This document shows positions 1 to 8,528 of a stretch of 64,000 bases of DNA, piece by piece (position 1 is the stretch's first letter; each line of letters starts with the position of its first letter). The notes beneath the pieces were generated by a model, which saw nothing but the letters and a program-made list of their open reading frames with translations, had not been told where the DNA came from and made no database searches. Origin of the DNA: Coriobacteriia bacterium (lineage in GTDB: Bacteria; Actinomycetota; Coriobacteriia; Coriobacteriales; UBA8131); the NCBI GenBank assembly GCA_009776725.1, contig WRNE01000003.1:5-64004 (forward strand), given 5' to 3'. A program made the position numbers and the translations under genes.

Positions 1-259
1 TGTCCAAACTTAACGCACCATTGTGCGATTAGTCCGGATATGTGCGATTAGTGGTGCGATGAGTTTGCGAATTTACAACAGTTTTCCGGGGGTAAATTCG
101 GGTACAAATTTATGTTACTCAGGATAGACAAATTTCTGACCAGGGATTTTGCAAAATGGCACTCTTTTAAGCAATGGAAAAATTGTACCCTAACGCAATT
201 CTGGAGCACTTAGCCTTAAATAACATACTATATTATCTTTGCTATATAACTATTATAAA
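1..259. other. Gene-free left edge with repeat copy A
   Basis: No convincing reading frame. The stretch holds direct repeats TGTGCGATTAGT at 22-33 and 41-52 inside an inverted repeat (CGCACCA 14-20, TGGTGCG 52-58), then one copy of a dispersed repeat (80-218), then an AT-rich stretch before the rluB stop. Read on the minus strand, the order is AT-rich segment, conserved block, hairpin, T-rich tail, as expected for a small transcript. Confidence 0.6.
80..218 (-). repeat. Dispersed noncoding repeat, copy A
   Basis: This segment matches 16159-16300 in inverted orientation. Two blocks are nearly identical: 194-218 against 16159-16183 (24 of 25 bases) and 129-156 against 16221-16248 (26 of 28 bases). 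Weaker matches lie between and beyond them, including the TGTTACTC segment at 113-120. Neither copy encodes a plausible protein. The block-wise conservation suggests a structured RNA or an old mobile repeat. I recognise no named family. Confidence 0.7.
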
Positions 260-1060
260 TCAGACCGGGTAGCCACAGTCCCTTTTCAAAGCCTCTAGCT
301 CCTCGTCAGTCAGGTACCGCCAACTGCCGAGAGGCAAGTCCCCGATTACCAAAGGCCCGAATGCCTCGCGCGACAGCTCCAACACAGGGTGCCCGACATG
401 CATGAACATCCTCTTCACTTGGCGCTTGCGCCCCTCGGTGATGGTACAGAAAACCTCGGTCTGCCATTTAGAAAAGCCCTTGTCCTCTGCCAGCCTTAGC
501 TTCTGGCGGGGGCTGAGCTGCTTTTCTGACACCTCGCCTATCTCGATTTCAGCTGGCAGCGTGATCCCGTCGCTAAGCTCCACACCGCTGCGTAGTGCAG
601 CTGCGGGCTTCTCCCCAAAAAGGCCATCGGCAACTACCCGATAACGTTTCTTCACCTGCCCTCGCGGGTGCAAGAGGCAGTTGGCCAGTTCGCCGTCGGT
701 CATGAAAAGCAAGAGGCCGTGGGTGTCGAGGTCCAAGCGGCCAACCGGGAACAGGCCTTTGACCTCGTCTTGCGGAATCAGCTCGCGCACGGTCAAACGG
801 CCTTGCGGGTCGTCCATCGTAGTCAAGTATCCTGCCGGCTTGTTCAGCATTATATAGCTATGTATAAGTATCAATTCGACCAGCCGCCCATCGACCCTGA
901 CCTCGTCGGTGCCTGGATCGACCTTATACCCGAGACTTGTCACGACTTGCTGGTTGACCTTCACATGCCCGCTGCTAATCAGGCTTTCAGCCGCACGTCG
1001 CGAAGCCACGCCGGCCCGCGCCAAGAACTTATGCAGCCGCATGGGCGTAAGGTCGGGCAT
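260..1060 (-). CDS. rluB: 23S rRNA pseudouridine synthase, RluB/RsuA family
   Basis: This 266-residue protein isomerises a uridine in ribosomal RNA to pseudouridine. An S4 RNA-binding domain fills the first ~60 residues (LHKFLARAGVASRR). The catalytic domain follows, with the family motif GRLDLDTHGLLLFM carrying the active-site Asp. A late GRKRQVKRM segment is typical of RluB/RluE/RsuA. Length is normal. It starts 12 bp after the scpB stop, and the rluB-scpB-scpA neighbourhood is common in Gram-positive bacteria. RluB is the best match by context; RluE or RsuA specificity cannot be excluded from sequence alone. Confidence 0.92.
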   Translation of the reverse strand: MPDLTPMRLHKFLARAGVASRRAAESLISSGHVKVNQQVVTSLGYKVDPGTDEVRVDGRLVELILIHSYIMLNKPAGYLTTMDDPQGRLTVRELIPQDEVKGLFPVGRLDLDTHGLLLFMTDGELANCLLHPRGQVKKRYRVVADGLFGEKPAAALRSGVELSDGITLPAEIEIGEVSEKQLSPRQKLRLAEDKGFSKWQTEVFCTITEGRKRQVKRMFMHVGHPVLELSREAFGPLVIGDLPLGSWRYLTDEELEALKRDCGYPV

Positions 1061-1072
1061 TGTTGCTCGAGC

Positions 1073-1777
1073 TCAGGGCTCAATCAGGTCGTCGTCGTCG
1101 AAGACCAGCGGAATCGCTTGAGGCTCGGCCATGTCGTCGGCCTCGGCCTCGCCGATGTCGGCCCCGGAGCTGGACAAGCGGGCCTTGATGTACTCGCGGC
1201 TAGCCTCGTCAGGTGCAAAGTCAGCCAAAGGCGGCAAGTCTTTAAGGTTTTTTAACCCGAACTTCTCCAGAAAAGTACGGGTCGTGGCATAAAGGATGGC
1301 CGATCCAGGGCCCTGGTCGCGTCCGGCCTCACGGACCAGTCCTTTTTCGATTAGGGATAAGACCACGCTTTCGGAGCTGACTCCGCGCACCCCGTTAATG
1401 GTTTGGCGAGTGCAGGGCTGGTGGTAGGCAATCACTGCCAAGGTCTCCAACGCTGCCTGGGAGAGGGCCCGGGTGTCCCAGCTCAGCACATAGTCCTCGA
1501 TCAGTTCGTGGAAGGCGGGATGGGTGTACAGCCGCCAACCACCAGCTACCTCGCGCAGCTGGATACCGCGCTCTTCTTCCTCGAGACGGGTGGCCAGGTT
1601 GCTTAAGGCCTCGTCGACCTCAGACGGGCTGCGGTCTAGGATCCGGGCAAAAGCCAGCGCGCTGACCGGCTCGTCGGAGACAAACAGCAAGGCCTCTACA
1701 GCAGCTTCGAGGTTTACGATGAAGGGCTTATGGTCAGGGCTTGCACTGCTTGGCAAGCCGTTTGCTTGGTCGGTCAT
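1073..1777 (-). CDS. scpB: Segregation and condensation protein ScpB
   Basis: ScpB is the winged-helix (kite) subunit of the SMC-ScpA-ScpB condensin that organises chromosomes on the nucleoid. The core VEALLFVSDEPVSALAFARIL opens the first winged helix, and LAVIAYHQPCTRQTINGVRGV is the family's most conserved segment. I chose the ATG at 1777 (234 residues) because GGAG lies 6 nt upstream of it. An in-frame ATG at 1831 would add 18 residues but has a poor ribosome site. The C-terminal ~30 residues are acidic. It sits 21 bp downstream of scpA; SMC itself is at 45.7-49.3 kb. Confidence 0.93.
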   Translation of the reverse strand: MTDQANGLPSSASPDHKPFIVNLEAAVEALLFVSDEPVSALAFARILDRSPSEVDEALSNLATRLEEEERGIQLREVAGGWRLYTHPAFHELIEDYVLSWDTRALSQAALETLAVIAYHQPCTRQTINGVRGVSSESVVLSLIEKGLVREAGRDQGPGSAILYATTRTFLEKFGLKNLKDLPPLADFAPDEASREYIKARLSSSGADIGEAEADDMAEPQAIPLVFDDDDLIEP

Positions 1778-1852
1778 CCTTAACTCCGTTTGACAGTCGG
1801 TAACATGCTGGCTGCCTATATCATTGGGCATTGCCTAGGCTTTATTATAAAG

Positions 1853-2668
1853 TCAGTCATTGTCTATTTGTTGCAGGTAGACATCGATCGGCTCTAAGTC
1901 GACGGCTGCATTTACTGCCGGTTGCCAGTCTGCCTCGTCTTTGAAGGCTATGTCGATGTCGCCCCATGCCTCGCTTTGCGAAAGGTCGATCATTCCCCGA
2001 TGGTAGAGCTCTAGAAGGCTGAGGAAGCTTGCCACGACCAGGTCAGGACGAGGGTCGTCGTCTACCAATTCTGAAAAGCTGACAGTCCGCTGGCTTTTCA
2101 GACGGTCCACAATAGACGCCAAGACGTCCTCGATCTCCATCGGATGGGCGACGATATGCTCGGCCTCGAGCAGAAAGACTTCCCGCCGGGCAGCCAAATC
2201 GGCACAGATCACGGCCAACGACTGAAGGCTGACACCCTCTAGGTAGTCAGGCAACAGCCCGACGAACTCGCTTTCCAGGCCCACTTGACGGGCATGCATG
2301 CGCCCTTCGCTTTCCAGTCTAGAGCTTAATGCGGCAGCTGCATTCTTGAACTGCTTGTAGACCAAGAGGCGGCTGACTAAGAGGTCGCGGGCCTCTTCGG
2401 GGCTGTACTCTTCGATGTCGTCGGTAAACGAGCTGGCTGATTCGGGCAACAAGGCCTCTGTCTTTATAGCCAACAGGGTGGCGGCAACTACCAGAAAGTC
2501 ACTGGCTACGTCCATGTCAAAGTCACGGATGCCTTCGATATGTGCCAGGTATTGGTCGGCGATATCGGCAACCGAGATCTTCCCGATATCGATCTTCTGC
2601 TCGCTGACTAAAGCCAACAGCAGGTCAAAAGGCCCCTCGAATGACTCCAAGCTGATTTTGTAAGACAA
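1853..2668 (-). CDS. scpA: Segregation and condensation protein ScpA
   Basis: ScpA is the kleisin that bridges the two SMC heads and binds ScpB. The N-terminus (KISLESFEGPFDLLLALVSEQKIDI) is the classic signature and binds the SMC neck. The central part is poorly conserved. The C-terminal winged helix (about residues 190-240, including VVASFLSLLELYHRGMI) binds the head cap. Length (271 residues) is normal. The start is a TTG with GGAT/AGGA just upstream. It is first of the scpA-scpB-rluB run, 42 bp behind trpS. Confidence 0.94.
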   Translation of the reverse strand: MSYKISLESFEGPFDLLLALVSEQKIDIGKISVADIADQYLAHIEGIRDFDMDVASDFLVVAATLLAIKTEALLPESASSFTDDIEEYSPEEARDLLVSRLLVYKQFKNAAAALSSRLESEGRMHARQVGLESEFVGLLPDYLEGVSLQSLAVICADLAARREVFLLEAEHIVAHPMEIEDVLASIVDRLKSQRTVSFSELVDDDPRPDLVVASFLSLLELYHRGMIDLSQSEAWGDIDIAFKDEADWQPAVNAAVDLEPIDVYLQQIDND

Positions 2669-2710
2669 GTCCTATCCGTTCGTAATGCCCAATAGTCAGA
2701 CCACAGGCTT

Positions 2711-3724
2711 TTAGAAATAATCGATCTTCATCGCTTTCCTAACCTCGGCTAAGGTAAGCGATGCTACTTCATTGGCTTTCTCGGTCCCACTTTTTAAAAT
2801 ATCCATCACATAGCCAGGGTCTTTTTGGAACTCGCTTCGCCGTTCACGAATCGGCTTGAAGTGCGCATTCATGACTTCGAAAAGGTAGTCCTTGACCTTG
2901 ACATCGCCCAGACCGCCTTGCTGGTAGTGCTCTTTCAAGCGGCTGACCTCGCCTTTATCGGAGGCAAAGACGTCAAGATAGGTAAACACGGTGTTTCCCT
3001 CGATGTTTCCGGGGTCTTCGACCCGAAGGTGCTGTGGGTCAGTGTACATCTGGCGTATCTTGGCCCGCAGTGTCTGTTCGTCATCGGCCAAGTAGATGGC
3101 ATTTCCTAAAGACTTGCTCATTTTGGTGTCGTTTCCAGTGATGCCAGGCAAGCGCTGCTCGATGTCGTTTTCTGGGATAAGCCCCTCAGGCTCGTTGAAA
3201 ACGTCACCGTAGTAGTTATTGAAGCTCCTCACGATCTCGCGTGTCTGCTCGATCATCGGCAACTGGTCGACCCCTACCGGAACGACATCGGCCTTGCAAA
3301 ACAAGATATCGGCAGCTTGGCTGACGGGATAGCAAAGAAAGCCGGCTGGAACAGACTTCTCGAAGCCTTTTTGCGCTATCTCGGTTTTCACGGTTGGGTT
3401 GCGCTCCAAGCGGGCTACAGTCACCAAGTTGAGAAAGTATATGGTCAGCTCAGGCAAAGCCGGTATCAGTGATTGGATGCAGATCGTTGTCCTATTAGGG
3501 TCAAGCCCTACAGCAAGGTAGTCTAGGGCTACTTCGAAAATGCTTTCGCGGACTTTTTGCGGCGTTTGGAAGTTGTCAGTCAATGCCTGCACGTCGGCTA
3601 AGAGGATAAAGCAGTCATAGTCGCCGCTTTCCTGCATCATGACGCGGTTTTTTAATGATCCTACATAATGCCCAACATGAAGCTGGCCTGTCGGCCGGTC
3701 GCCGGTTAAGAGGGTTTTTCTCAT
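2711..3724 (-). CDS. trpS: Tryptophanyl-tRNA synthetase
   Basis: Class I aminoacyl-tRNA synthetase that charges tRNA-Trp in the cytosol. The HIGH-type motif appears as HVGH ([11 protein letters not shown]) and the KMSKS loop as [12 protein letters not shown], both intact. The length of 337 residues from ATG 3724 matches the family. An in-frame upstream start at 3781 adds 19 residues that precede the conserved [13 protein letters not shown] start, so I rejected it. No trp biosynthesis genes and no T-box leader are visible upstream, so this looks constitutively expressed with the scp genes. Confidence 0.96.
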   Translation of the reverse strand: MRKTLLTGDRPTGQLHVGHYVGSLKNRVMMQESGDYDCFILLADVQALTDNFQTPQKVRESIFEVALDYLAVGLDPNRTTICIQSLIPALPELTIYFLNLVTVARLERNPTVKTEIAQKGFEKSVPAGFLCYPVSQAADILFCKADVVPVGVDQLPMIEQTREIVRSFNNYYGDVFNEPEGLIPENDIEQRLPGITGNDTKMSKSLGNAIYLADDEQTLRAKIRQMYTDPQHLRVEDPGNIEGNTVFTYLDVFASDKGEVSRLKEHYQQGGLGDVKVKDYLFEVMNAHFKPIRERRSEFQKDPGYVMDILKSGTEKANEVASLTLAEVRKAMKIDYF

Positions 3725-3870
3725 TGTCTGTCCAATCCGTCCGTCTGCTGCAAAACTCATCAAGCATTCTAACAGATACACATCTTCAGTTAAGCAGGCT
3801 TTCCCTGTCGCAAGGCACTAAATAAGCAGCAAGCCCGGCCTGCACCAAGCCCAGCTACAAGCGCTCAATC

Positions 3871-4554
3871 TCAAAAGCTGAATAGAAAGTCGACCAGGTT
3901 GCCCGCAGTGAACTGGATGTATGACTGCAAGGGATTGAAACTGTAACCGATGATGCCCGTTAGGTAAGGCAGCCCGACTACCAGTATGATGAGGACAGGC
4001 AAGGCTTGCCGTTGGATCCTGTACCAGGTCGGCAGGGACTTCTCCGGCAAAAGCGGCACGATAATGCTTGACCCGTCCAGCGGCGGGATAGGCAGTAGGT
4101 TGAAGAACAAAAGGCACAAATTGATCAAGGCGAAGTAATAGACCATCGAATATATCAGCACGATCGCTGAAGACCAATGCGGGATCAGGGTAATCGCATA
4201 ACCGACCAAAGCAGCCGCCAGGGCCATCAGCAGGTTCGAACAGGGGCCGGCCAAGCCAATAACCAGTTCCCCTGCCTTTTTATTCTTCAAGCGGTTCGGG
4301 TTGTATGGGACCGGCTTGGCAAAGCCAAAGACAGGAAGCCCGACAACCGCAAGCAGCAAAGGCAGGATCACCGTTCCGAAGGGGTCGATATGCCTAAGCG
4401 GGTTAAGTGTTAGGCGTTTGGCGTCTTTTGCAGTAGTGTCCCCCATCTTGTAAGCCGCAAAGCCATGCGCAATTTCATGCACGACGATCGCTGGGACAAA
4501 ACAAACGATACTGAGCACCGCGTAAGCGAAATTTCCCAAAGCTCTCCCATCCAA
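3871..4554 (-). CDS. Site-2 protease family M50 metalloprotease
   Basis: Polytopic membrane zinc protease of the short M50 type without a PDZ domain. The zinc motif is HEIAHG (residues ~26-31), and the third ligand region is LLPIPPLDGSSII, the usual NPxPPLDG-like site. Four to six hydrophobic segments are visible over 227 residues. Substrates of this subfamily are mostly unknown. The start is unusual: the ORF opens with TTG directly after a run of 13 T and has no clear Shine-Dalgarno, so a GTG at codon 13 is an alternative. It lies downstream of the queT leader region on the opposite strand. Confidence 0.85.
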   Translation of the reverse strand: MDGRALGNFAYAVLSIVCFVPAIVVHEIAHGFAAYKMGDTTAKDAKRLTLNPLRHIDPFGTVILPLLLAVVGLPVFGFAKPVPYNPNRLKNKKAGELVIGLAGPCSNLLMALAAALVGYAITLIPHWSSAIVLIYSMVYYFALINLCLLFFNLLPIPPLDGSSIIVPLLPEKSLPTWYRIQRQALPVLIILVVGLPYLTGIIGYSFNPLQSYIQFTAGNLVDFLFSF

Positions 4555-4565
4555 AAAAAAAAAAA
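4553..4565 (-). repeat. Homopolymer T13 tract at a start codon
   Basis: Thirteen consecutive T residues (minus strand) abut the TTG start codon of the M50 protease. Tracts of this length slip easily in replication. In the present length the upstream frame is open only back to a TAA at 4573-4575. Confidence 0.8.
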
Positions 4566-4837
4566 TATCAACTTAAAAAGCTTTGAGCATCCATCATACT
4601 CGATTGTTTCTTAAATAGATAACATTTTGAAATTTAAATGATTATTCATTAAAGGGAGGAGAAGCGAGAGGTACTCCCCCTCCCTACACAAGGTCACCCT
4701 TCCCCGTTTGCAACCAGCTGACAAGCACCTTGTTACTGTCCCTGGTTGATTAACGTTAGGTTAAACCCTTGCGCATATAGTTTAGCAGAATAGCGATATA
4801 CCTTCAGAACGTAATAGATCAAACAGTCAAAAACGTT

Positions 4838-4868
4838 ACTTTTTTCACAGTTTTTTCATGAAAAAAGT
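4838..4868. other. AT-rich hairpin upstream of the queT leader
   Basis: Perfect 10 bp inverted repeat, ACTTTTTTCA (4838-4847) and TGAAAAAAGT (4859-4868), with an 11 nt loop. It lies about 160 bp before queT in a stretch without genes. It may be a regulator site or part of the leader structure. It lacks a U tract after the stem in either direction that would make it a convincing terminator. Confidence 0.4.
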
Positions 4869-4917
4869 GAAATTCTTGTTGATTTTGTACTAAACAATCA
4901 ATTTTTTGTGCAGTCTT

Positions 4918-5021
4918 GGAGAAAGGCTTCCGACAAAAACCTTCTCCCCATAAAGCTTTTTTATAGGGAGAAACCCATGTTTTCACAAAACGGTAGGCAG
5001 GCCTGCCAGACGGTTCTGGCA
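4918..5021 (+). promoter_or_regulatory. Structured queT leader with mutually exclusive hairpins
   Basis: Three hairpins precede queT. H1 pairs 4918-4926 with 4940-4947 (one bulge). H2 pairs TTCTCCC 4942-4948 with GGGAGAA 4966-4972 and continues inside with ATAAA/TTTAT. H1 and H2 share 4942-4947, so they cannot form together. H3 is a perfect TGCCAGA-CGGT-TCTGGCA stem at 5004-5021, ending 4 nt before the weak GGGA ribosome site of queT. This is the layout of a ligand- or protein-controlled switch. QueT genes are often under preQ1 riboswitches, but I could not fit a known preQ1 class here. Confidence 0.45.
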
Positions 5022-5031
5022 TACTGGGACA

Positions 5032-5625
5032 ATGCAAAAACTACCGCTAAATAATCGAAACATCGCCCGCATCAGCCTGATTGCCGCCCTCTATGCCTCG
5101 CTTTCGATTCTAACTATGACCCTCTTGCAAGGGCTTTCCTGGGGGCCGGTGCAATTCCGTATCTCCGAAGCGCTCTGCGTCTTGGCCCTCTTCACCCCGA
5201 CTGCGATCCCTGGACTGACAATCGGCTGCCTGCTGGCCAACCTCTTTAGCTTAGCGGCCAACGGCACCGGGCTCGCCGGCTTGTTCGATGTCTGCTTTGG
5301 CAGCTTGGCCAGTATGTGCGGAGCGATCTGGATGTGGCATTTCCACGAAAGCTACCGGGAAAGGAGGGTCATTGCCTTGGCCGGGCCAGTGGTGGCAAAC
5401 GCCTTGATCGTCCCGGCCTACCTGCCTTTCATCCTAGCCGCGCTCGGTTTTTATACAATCCCCTTTACCGACATCGACATCAGCGGGGCCTATATCAATA
5501 TGTATGTCTTCGGGGTGGTCTGTGTGGGCATCGGAGAGGCCTTGGTCGTTTATGGGATCGGTTGGCCCTTGACAAAGCTGATCGAGTCCAGCGGCTTGGC
5601 TGGCTGGCTCGACTACAACTCGTGA
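5032..5625 (+). CDS. queT: QueT-family queuosine precursor transporter
   Basis: Small integral membrane S-component of the ECF/QueT family (COG4708) that takes up a queuosine precursor such as preQ1, preQ0 or queuine. Five to six hydrophobic segments span 197 residues. The conserved N-terminal block ISLIAALYASLSILT and the QFRISEALCVLALF segment are characteristic. It is the only plus-strand gene in the first 24 kb and has its own structured leader. Its partners in the pathway here are tgt and queH at 16.6-18.4 kb. The 3' end overlaps recR by 13 bp tail to tail. Confidence 0.88.
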   Translation: MQKLPLNNRNIARISLIAALYASLSILTMTLLQGLSWGPVQFRISEALCVLALFTPTAIPGLTIGCLLANLFSLAANGTGLAGLFDVCFGSLASMCGAIWMWHFHESYRERRVIALAGPVVANALIVPAYLPFILAALGFYTIPFTDIDISGAYINMYVFGVVCVGIGEALVVYGIGWPLTKLIESSGLAGWLDYNS

Positions 5626-6215
5626 CGGTCCTCGATCGCCCTGCCCAAGGTAACCTCGTCGGCGAATTCCAAGTCGCCGCCAACCGGCAAGCCGCTTGCC
5701 AAACGAGTCGTTTTGATGCCTAGAGGCTTGATCTGCCGAGCCAGATAACCAGCGGTCGTCTCCCCTTCGACGTTGGGGTTCGTGGCAAGGATAACCTCGA
5801 TGATGCCAGGGTCGCTGAGGCGCGCCATCAGCTCCCTGATAGTCAGCTGCTCGACGCCGATCCCGTCCATTGGGGACAAGGCGCCGCCCAAGACGTGGTA
5901 AAGCCCGCGAAAGGTCGCGGTTTTCTCAATAGCCACAATGTCCCTAGGCTCGCTGACGACGGCAATGATCGTCTGGTCGCGGCCCAAGTCTGCGCAGACC
6001 GGGCATAGCTGGCTGTCTGCATAGTTAAAACAACGGCTACAGAAGTGGACGCTGGACTTGACTTCCGTAATAGCCGAGGCCAAGCGCCTCGAGTTGTCGT
6101 CGTCGCTGTTTAACAGCCAATAGACGATCCTCTGGGCCGATTTGGGCCCAATGCCCGGCAGGCGCTCAAACTCGTCTAAGAGCCTCTGGATCTGTTGCAC
6201 TTGGGACTGCGGCAT
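5613..6215 (-). CDS. recR: Recombination mediator RecR
   Basis: RecR clamps DNA and helps load RecA at gaps with RecO/RecF. The 200 residues show the helix-hairpin-helix (LPGIGPKSAQRIVYWLL, residues ~19-35), the zinc finger C-x2-C...C-x2-C (CSRCFNYADSQLCPVC), and the Toprim domain (VVSEPRDIVAIE, ATNPNVEGETTAGYL). Length is standard. It is last of the canonical dnaX-ebfC-recR unit. Its stop codon lies inside the queT 3' end, a 13 bp convergent overlap. Confidence 0.97.
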   Translation of the reverse strand: MPQSQVQQIQRLLDEFERLPGIGPKSAQRIVYWLLNSDDDNSRRLASAITEVKSSVHFCSRCFNYADSQLCPVCADLGRDQTIIAVVSEPRDIVAIEKTATFRGLYHVLGGALSPMDGIGVEQLTIRELMARLSDPGIIEVILATNPNVEGETTAGYLARQIKPLGIKTTRLASGLPVGGDLEFADEVTLGRAIEDRHEL

Positions 6216-6247
6216 GGTCGATCCCTTCTAAAGAAGCCTGGCCAGCC

Positions 6248-6553
6248 CTAGAGGCCTGGTATGTTCAAGCCGCCGGTGACGGCCGACATCCGGATATTGG
6301 CAAGCTCGGCAACTTTGCGCAAGGCATCGTTGGCAGCCGCCAGCACCATGTCCTCCAGCATCTCCACGTCGCCGCCGTCGAGCGCTGCAGGATCGATCGT
6401 GATCGACGTCAGCAGCCCCTCGCCCTGGGCGACCGCCTTCACTATCCCGCCGCCCGATGATGCCTCGGCAGTCAGGAGGGCAATCTCGTCTTGGGCCTTC
6501 TCCATCTCTTTTTGCATTTTCTGCGCTTCCTTCATCATTTTGCGCATGTCCAT
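6248..6553 (-). CDS. ebfC: Nucleoid-associated protein EbfC/YbaB
   Basis: Small dimeric DNA-binding protein of the YbaB/EbfC family, 101 residues. The N-terminal helix is Met/Lys rich (MRKMMKEAQKMQKEMEKAQ), followed by the Gly-rich turn SSGGGIVKAVAQGEG and a C-terminal helix. Position between dnaX and recR is nearly universal and supports the call. The spacing to dnaX is about 40 bp and to recR about 32 bp, consistent with one transcript. Confidence 0.94.
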   Translation of the reverse strand: MDMRKMMKEAQKMQKEMEKAQDEIALLTAEASSGGGIVKAVAQGEGLLTSITIDPAALDGGDVEMLEDMVLAAANDALRKVAELANIRMSAVTGGLNIPGL

Positions 6554-6593
6554 AAGTAACTCCTTCGCCCTACAGCTAAAGCCAAGCCGGCTT

Positions 6594-8513
6594 TCAAGCC
6601 TCTTGGTCCTCGAGCATGGTCAGGGTCTTGTCCTCATAGGCTTGTTTGTCAATATTATTGCTTTGATCTATCTCACTATCAATATATTCGAATTCGACCT
6701 GGTCGCCAAAGGTGGACAAAAGGTAGTCCTCGGGCCTTTTGCCTTTTGGCTCGCCTTCTTCGTCCGCATCGTCTATAAATGTGGAGAAGCCCTCGTCCCC
6801 TTCCTCAGGCAGGGCAGGGCTTAGAGCTTCGTCGCTTTGGCTTTGGCCTGTTATGCTCAGGTCCTCTTCGGCAGTCACTGTTTCTGGACTAGGGCTGGGC
6901 TCTTGCCTCAAGTAGCCCAACTGTAAAAACAGGCCAAGCTTCCCGCCATAGACCTCTTCGATATACCTGCTGATCGTCTTACGGTCGCTGGCCTCGTTTA
7001 ACAGCCGAAACGAGTAGGCATCGGACTCAGGCAGGGCGAGCAGGATACCAGCAGCGTCGGTGTCCAGGCTGGCACGGGCGTTCTTGACCAGGTCGACCAA
7101 ACGGTTCTCTTTGCTCCTCTGCATGGCACTGACGACTGCCGACCAAAGGCGGGCAGCATCAGCCGAGGTCGACAAGCTGTAAGAGGGGGGCTCGTTTGAG
7201 GCTATGCTTCCTTGCCCGTCCTCGTCCGGGCCATGGTCTGGGAGCTCATTCATATCCTCGTCTTCGGGCAGGCTGATATCGTCTACTATGTCCAACGGTG
7301 TCTCGTCTAGTGCAGCGTTGCCTTCTTTTAAGCCAGCCAGGCCTGCCTCTAGCTCGCTGACCCGTCCAGCCAGCGACTCGATAGTCAAGTCTGTCTCAGG
7401 GCGGGCCATCCGGATCAAGGCCATCTCCAGAGCCAAGCGGTCGTCTGTCGTTCCTTTCAGCTGCCCGCCCAAGTCGGCGATTGCGCCCAAGCAGGCAGCC
7501 AAGCGGTCGCTTGAGGCAAAAGCAGAAGCCTCCTTTTGCAGGTCGGACAAGGGTTTCTCCCCATATGCCCAGGTAGCTAGGGAGGCAGAGTCGGACGGAA
7601 GGACGCTTGCGACGTAGAGGTTTCTAAGATAGCGGGTCAACTCGCGTGTGAACGAGGCGATGTCCAAGCCGTCGTGCACGATGTCGGCAACCCAGGCAAA
7701 GCAAGCCTGGATATCACGCCTGGCGATGTAGTCGACGATCGTCGAGAGCTGCTCAGGGCGAACCTGTCCTAACATGCTTTCAGTCGCCTCGATGCCGATA
7801 TGGCCCTGGTTGAAGACCGCGACCTGCTCCAAGGCGACCAATGCGTCGCGCATCCCCCCGTTGGCATGGGCGGCAATCAGGGCAAGCGCCGCCTCTTCGA
7901 CAGTAAAGCCTTCGGCCTGACAGACGCGCGCAAGGTTGTCGACGATCTCGTCAATGCTGAAACGATGGAAGTCGAAGCGCATGCAACGGGACTGGATAGT
8001 CTGTGGGACCTTGCCGGGATCGGTAGTGCACAGTACGAACTTAATGTGTGCCGGCGGCTCTTCTAGGGTTTTGAGCAGGGCGTTGAAGGCCGCCGTTGAG
8101 AGCATATGCACCTCGTCGATGATATAGATCTTGAAGCGGCCGCGGATAGGCGCGAAAGCCAGGCGGCTGATGATCTCGTCGCGGACGTTCTCGACCCCGG
8201 TCCTCGAGGCTGCGTCAAGCTCGTAGACGTCGGGGTGGATTCCCGCCGATATCTCGAGGCACTGCTCGCAGGCGTCGTCAGGCTCGCCTTCTGTGGGATG
8301 CTCACAAAGCAAGGCCTTGGCCAATAGGCGGGCGGTGGATGTCTTGCCTGTTCCCCGCGGCCCGCTGAAAAGGTAGGCGTCTGCAGTGTTGTTAGTGGCA
8401 ATCGCCCTCAACAAAGTACCAGCGATGTGCTCTTGTCCGACAAACTGGGCAAATGTCTCAGGCCGGTACTTCCTAAACAGCGAGAGGCTTGCCCTCTGGT
8501 CTCTTACGTCCAT
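6594..8513 (-). CDS. dnaX: DNA polymerase III subunits gamma/tau
   Basis: Clamp-loader ATPase of the replicative polymerase. The AAA+ module has Walker A GPRGTGKTST, a zinc-binding insert (C-x8-C-x2-C region around CEHPTEGEPDDACEQC), a DEVH Walker B (IIDEVHMLS) and the sensor/SRC region (TTDPGKVPQTIQSRCMRFDF). Domain III follows to about residue 360. The remaining ~270 residues are acidic and of low complexity, as in tau C-termini. I saw no clear slippery sequence with a downstream stem for programmed frameshifting. It is first of dnaX-ebfC-recR. Confidence 0.97.
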   Translation of the reverse strand: MDVRDQRASLSLFRKYRPETFAQFVGQEHIAGTLLRAIATNNTADAYLFSGPRGTGKTSTARLLAKALLCEHPTEGEPDDACEQCLEISAGIHPDVYELDAASRTGVENVRDEIISRLAFAPIRGRFKIYIIDEVHMLSTAAFNALLKTLEEPPAHIKFVLCTTDPGKVPQTIQSRCMRFDFHRFSIDEIVDNLARVCQAEGFTVEEAALALIAAHANGGMRDALVALEQVAVFNQGHIGIEATESMLGQVRPEQLSTIVDYIARRDIQACFAWVADIVHDGLDIASFTRELTRYLRNLYVASVLPSDSASLATWAYGEKPLSDLQKEASAFASSDRLAACLGAIADLGGQLKGTTDDRLALEMALIRMARPETDLTIESLAGRVSELEAGLAGLKEGNAALDETPLDIVDDISLPEDEDMNELPDHGPDEDGQGSIASNEPPSYSLSTSADAARLWSAVVSAMQRSKENRLVDLVKNARASLDTDAAGILLALPESDAYSFRLLNEASDRKTISRYIEEVYGGKLGLFLQLGYLRQEPSPSPETVTAEEDLSITGQSQSDEALSPALPEEGDEGFSTFIDDADEEGEPKGKRPEDYLLSTFGDQVEFEYIDSEIDQSNNIDKQAYEDKTLTMLEDQEA

Positions 8514-8528
8514 ATTTTTACTCTCACC

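Noticed and set aside
4918-5040. Assignment of the queT leader to preQ1-I, -II or -III riboswitch
   Set aside because: The conserved loop and tail sequences of these classes do not line up; kept only as an unclassified leader.
6594-8513. Programmed frameshift in dnaX producing gamma
   Set aside because: No A-rich slippery sequence with an adjacent stem was seen in the expected zone.
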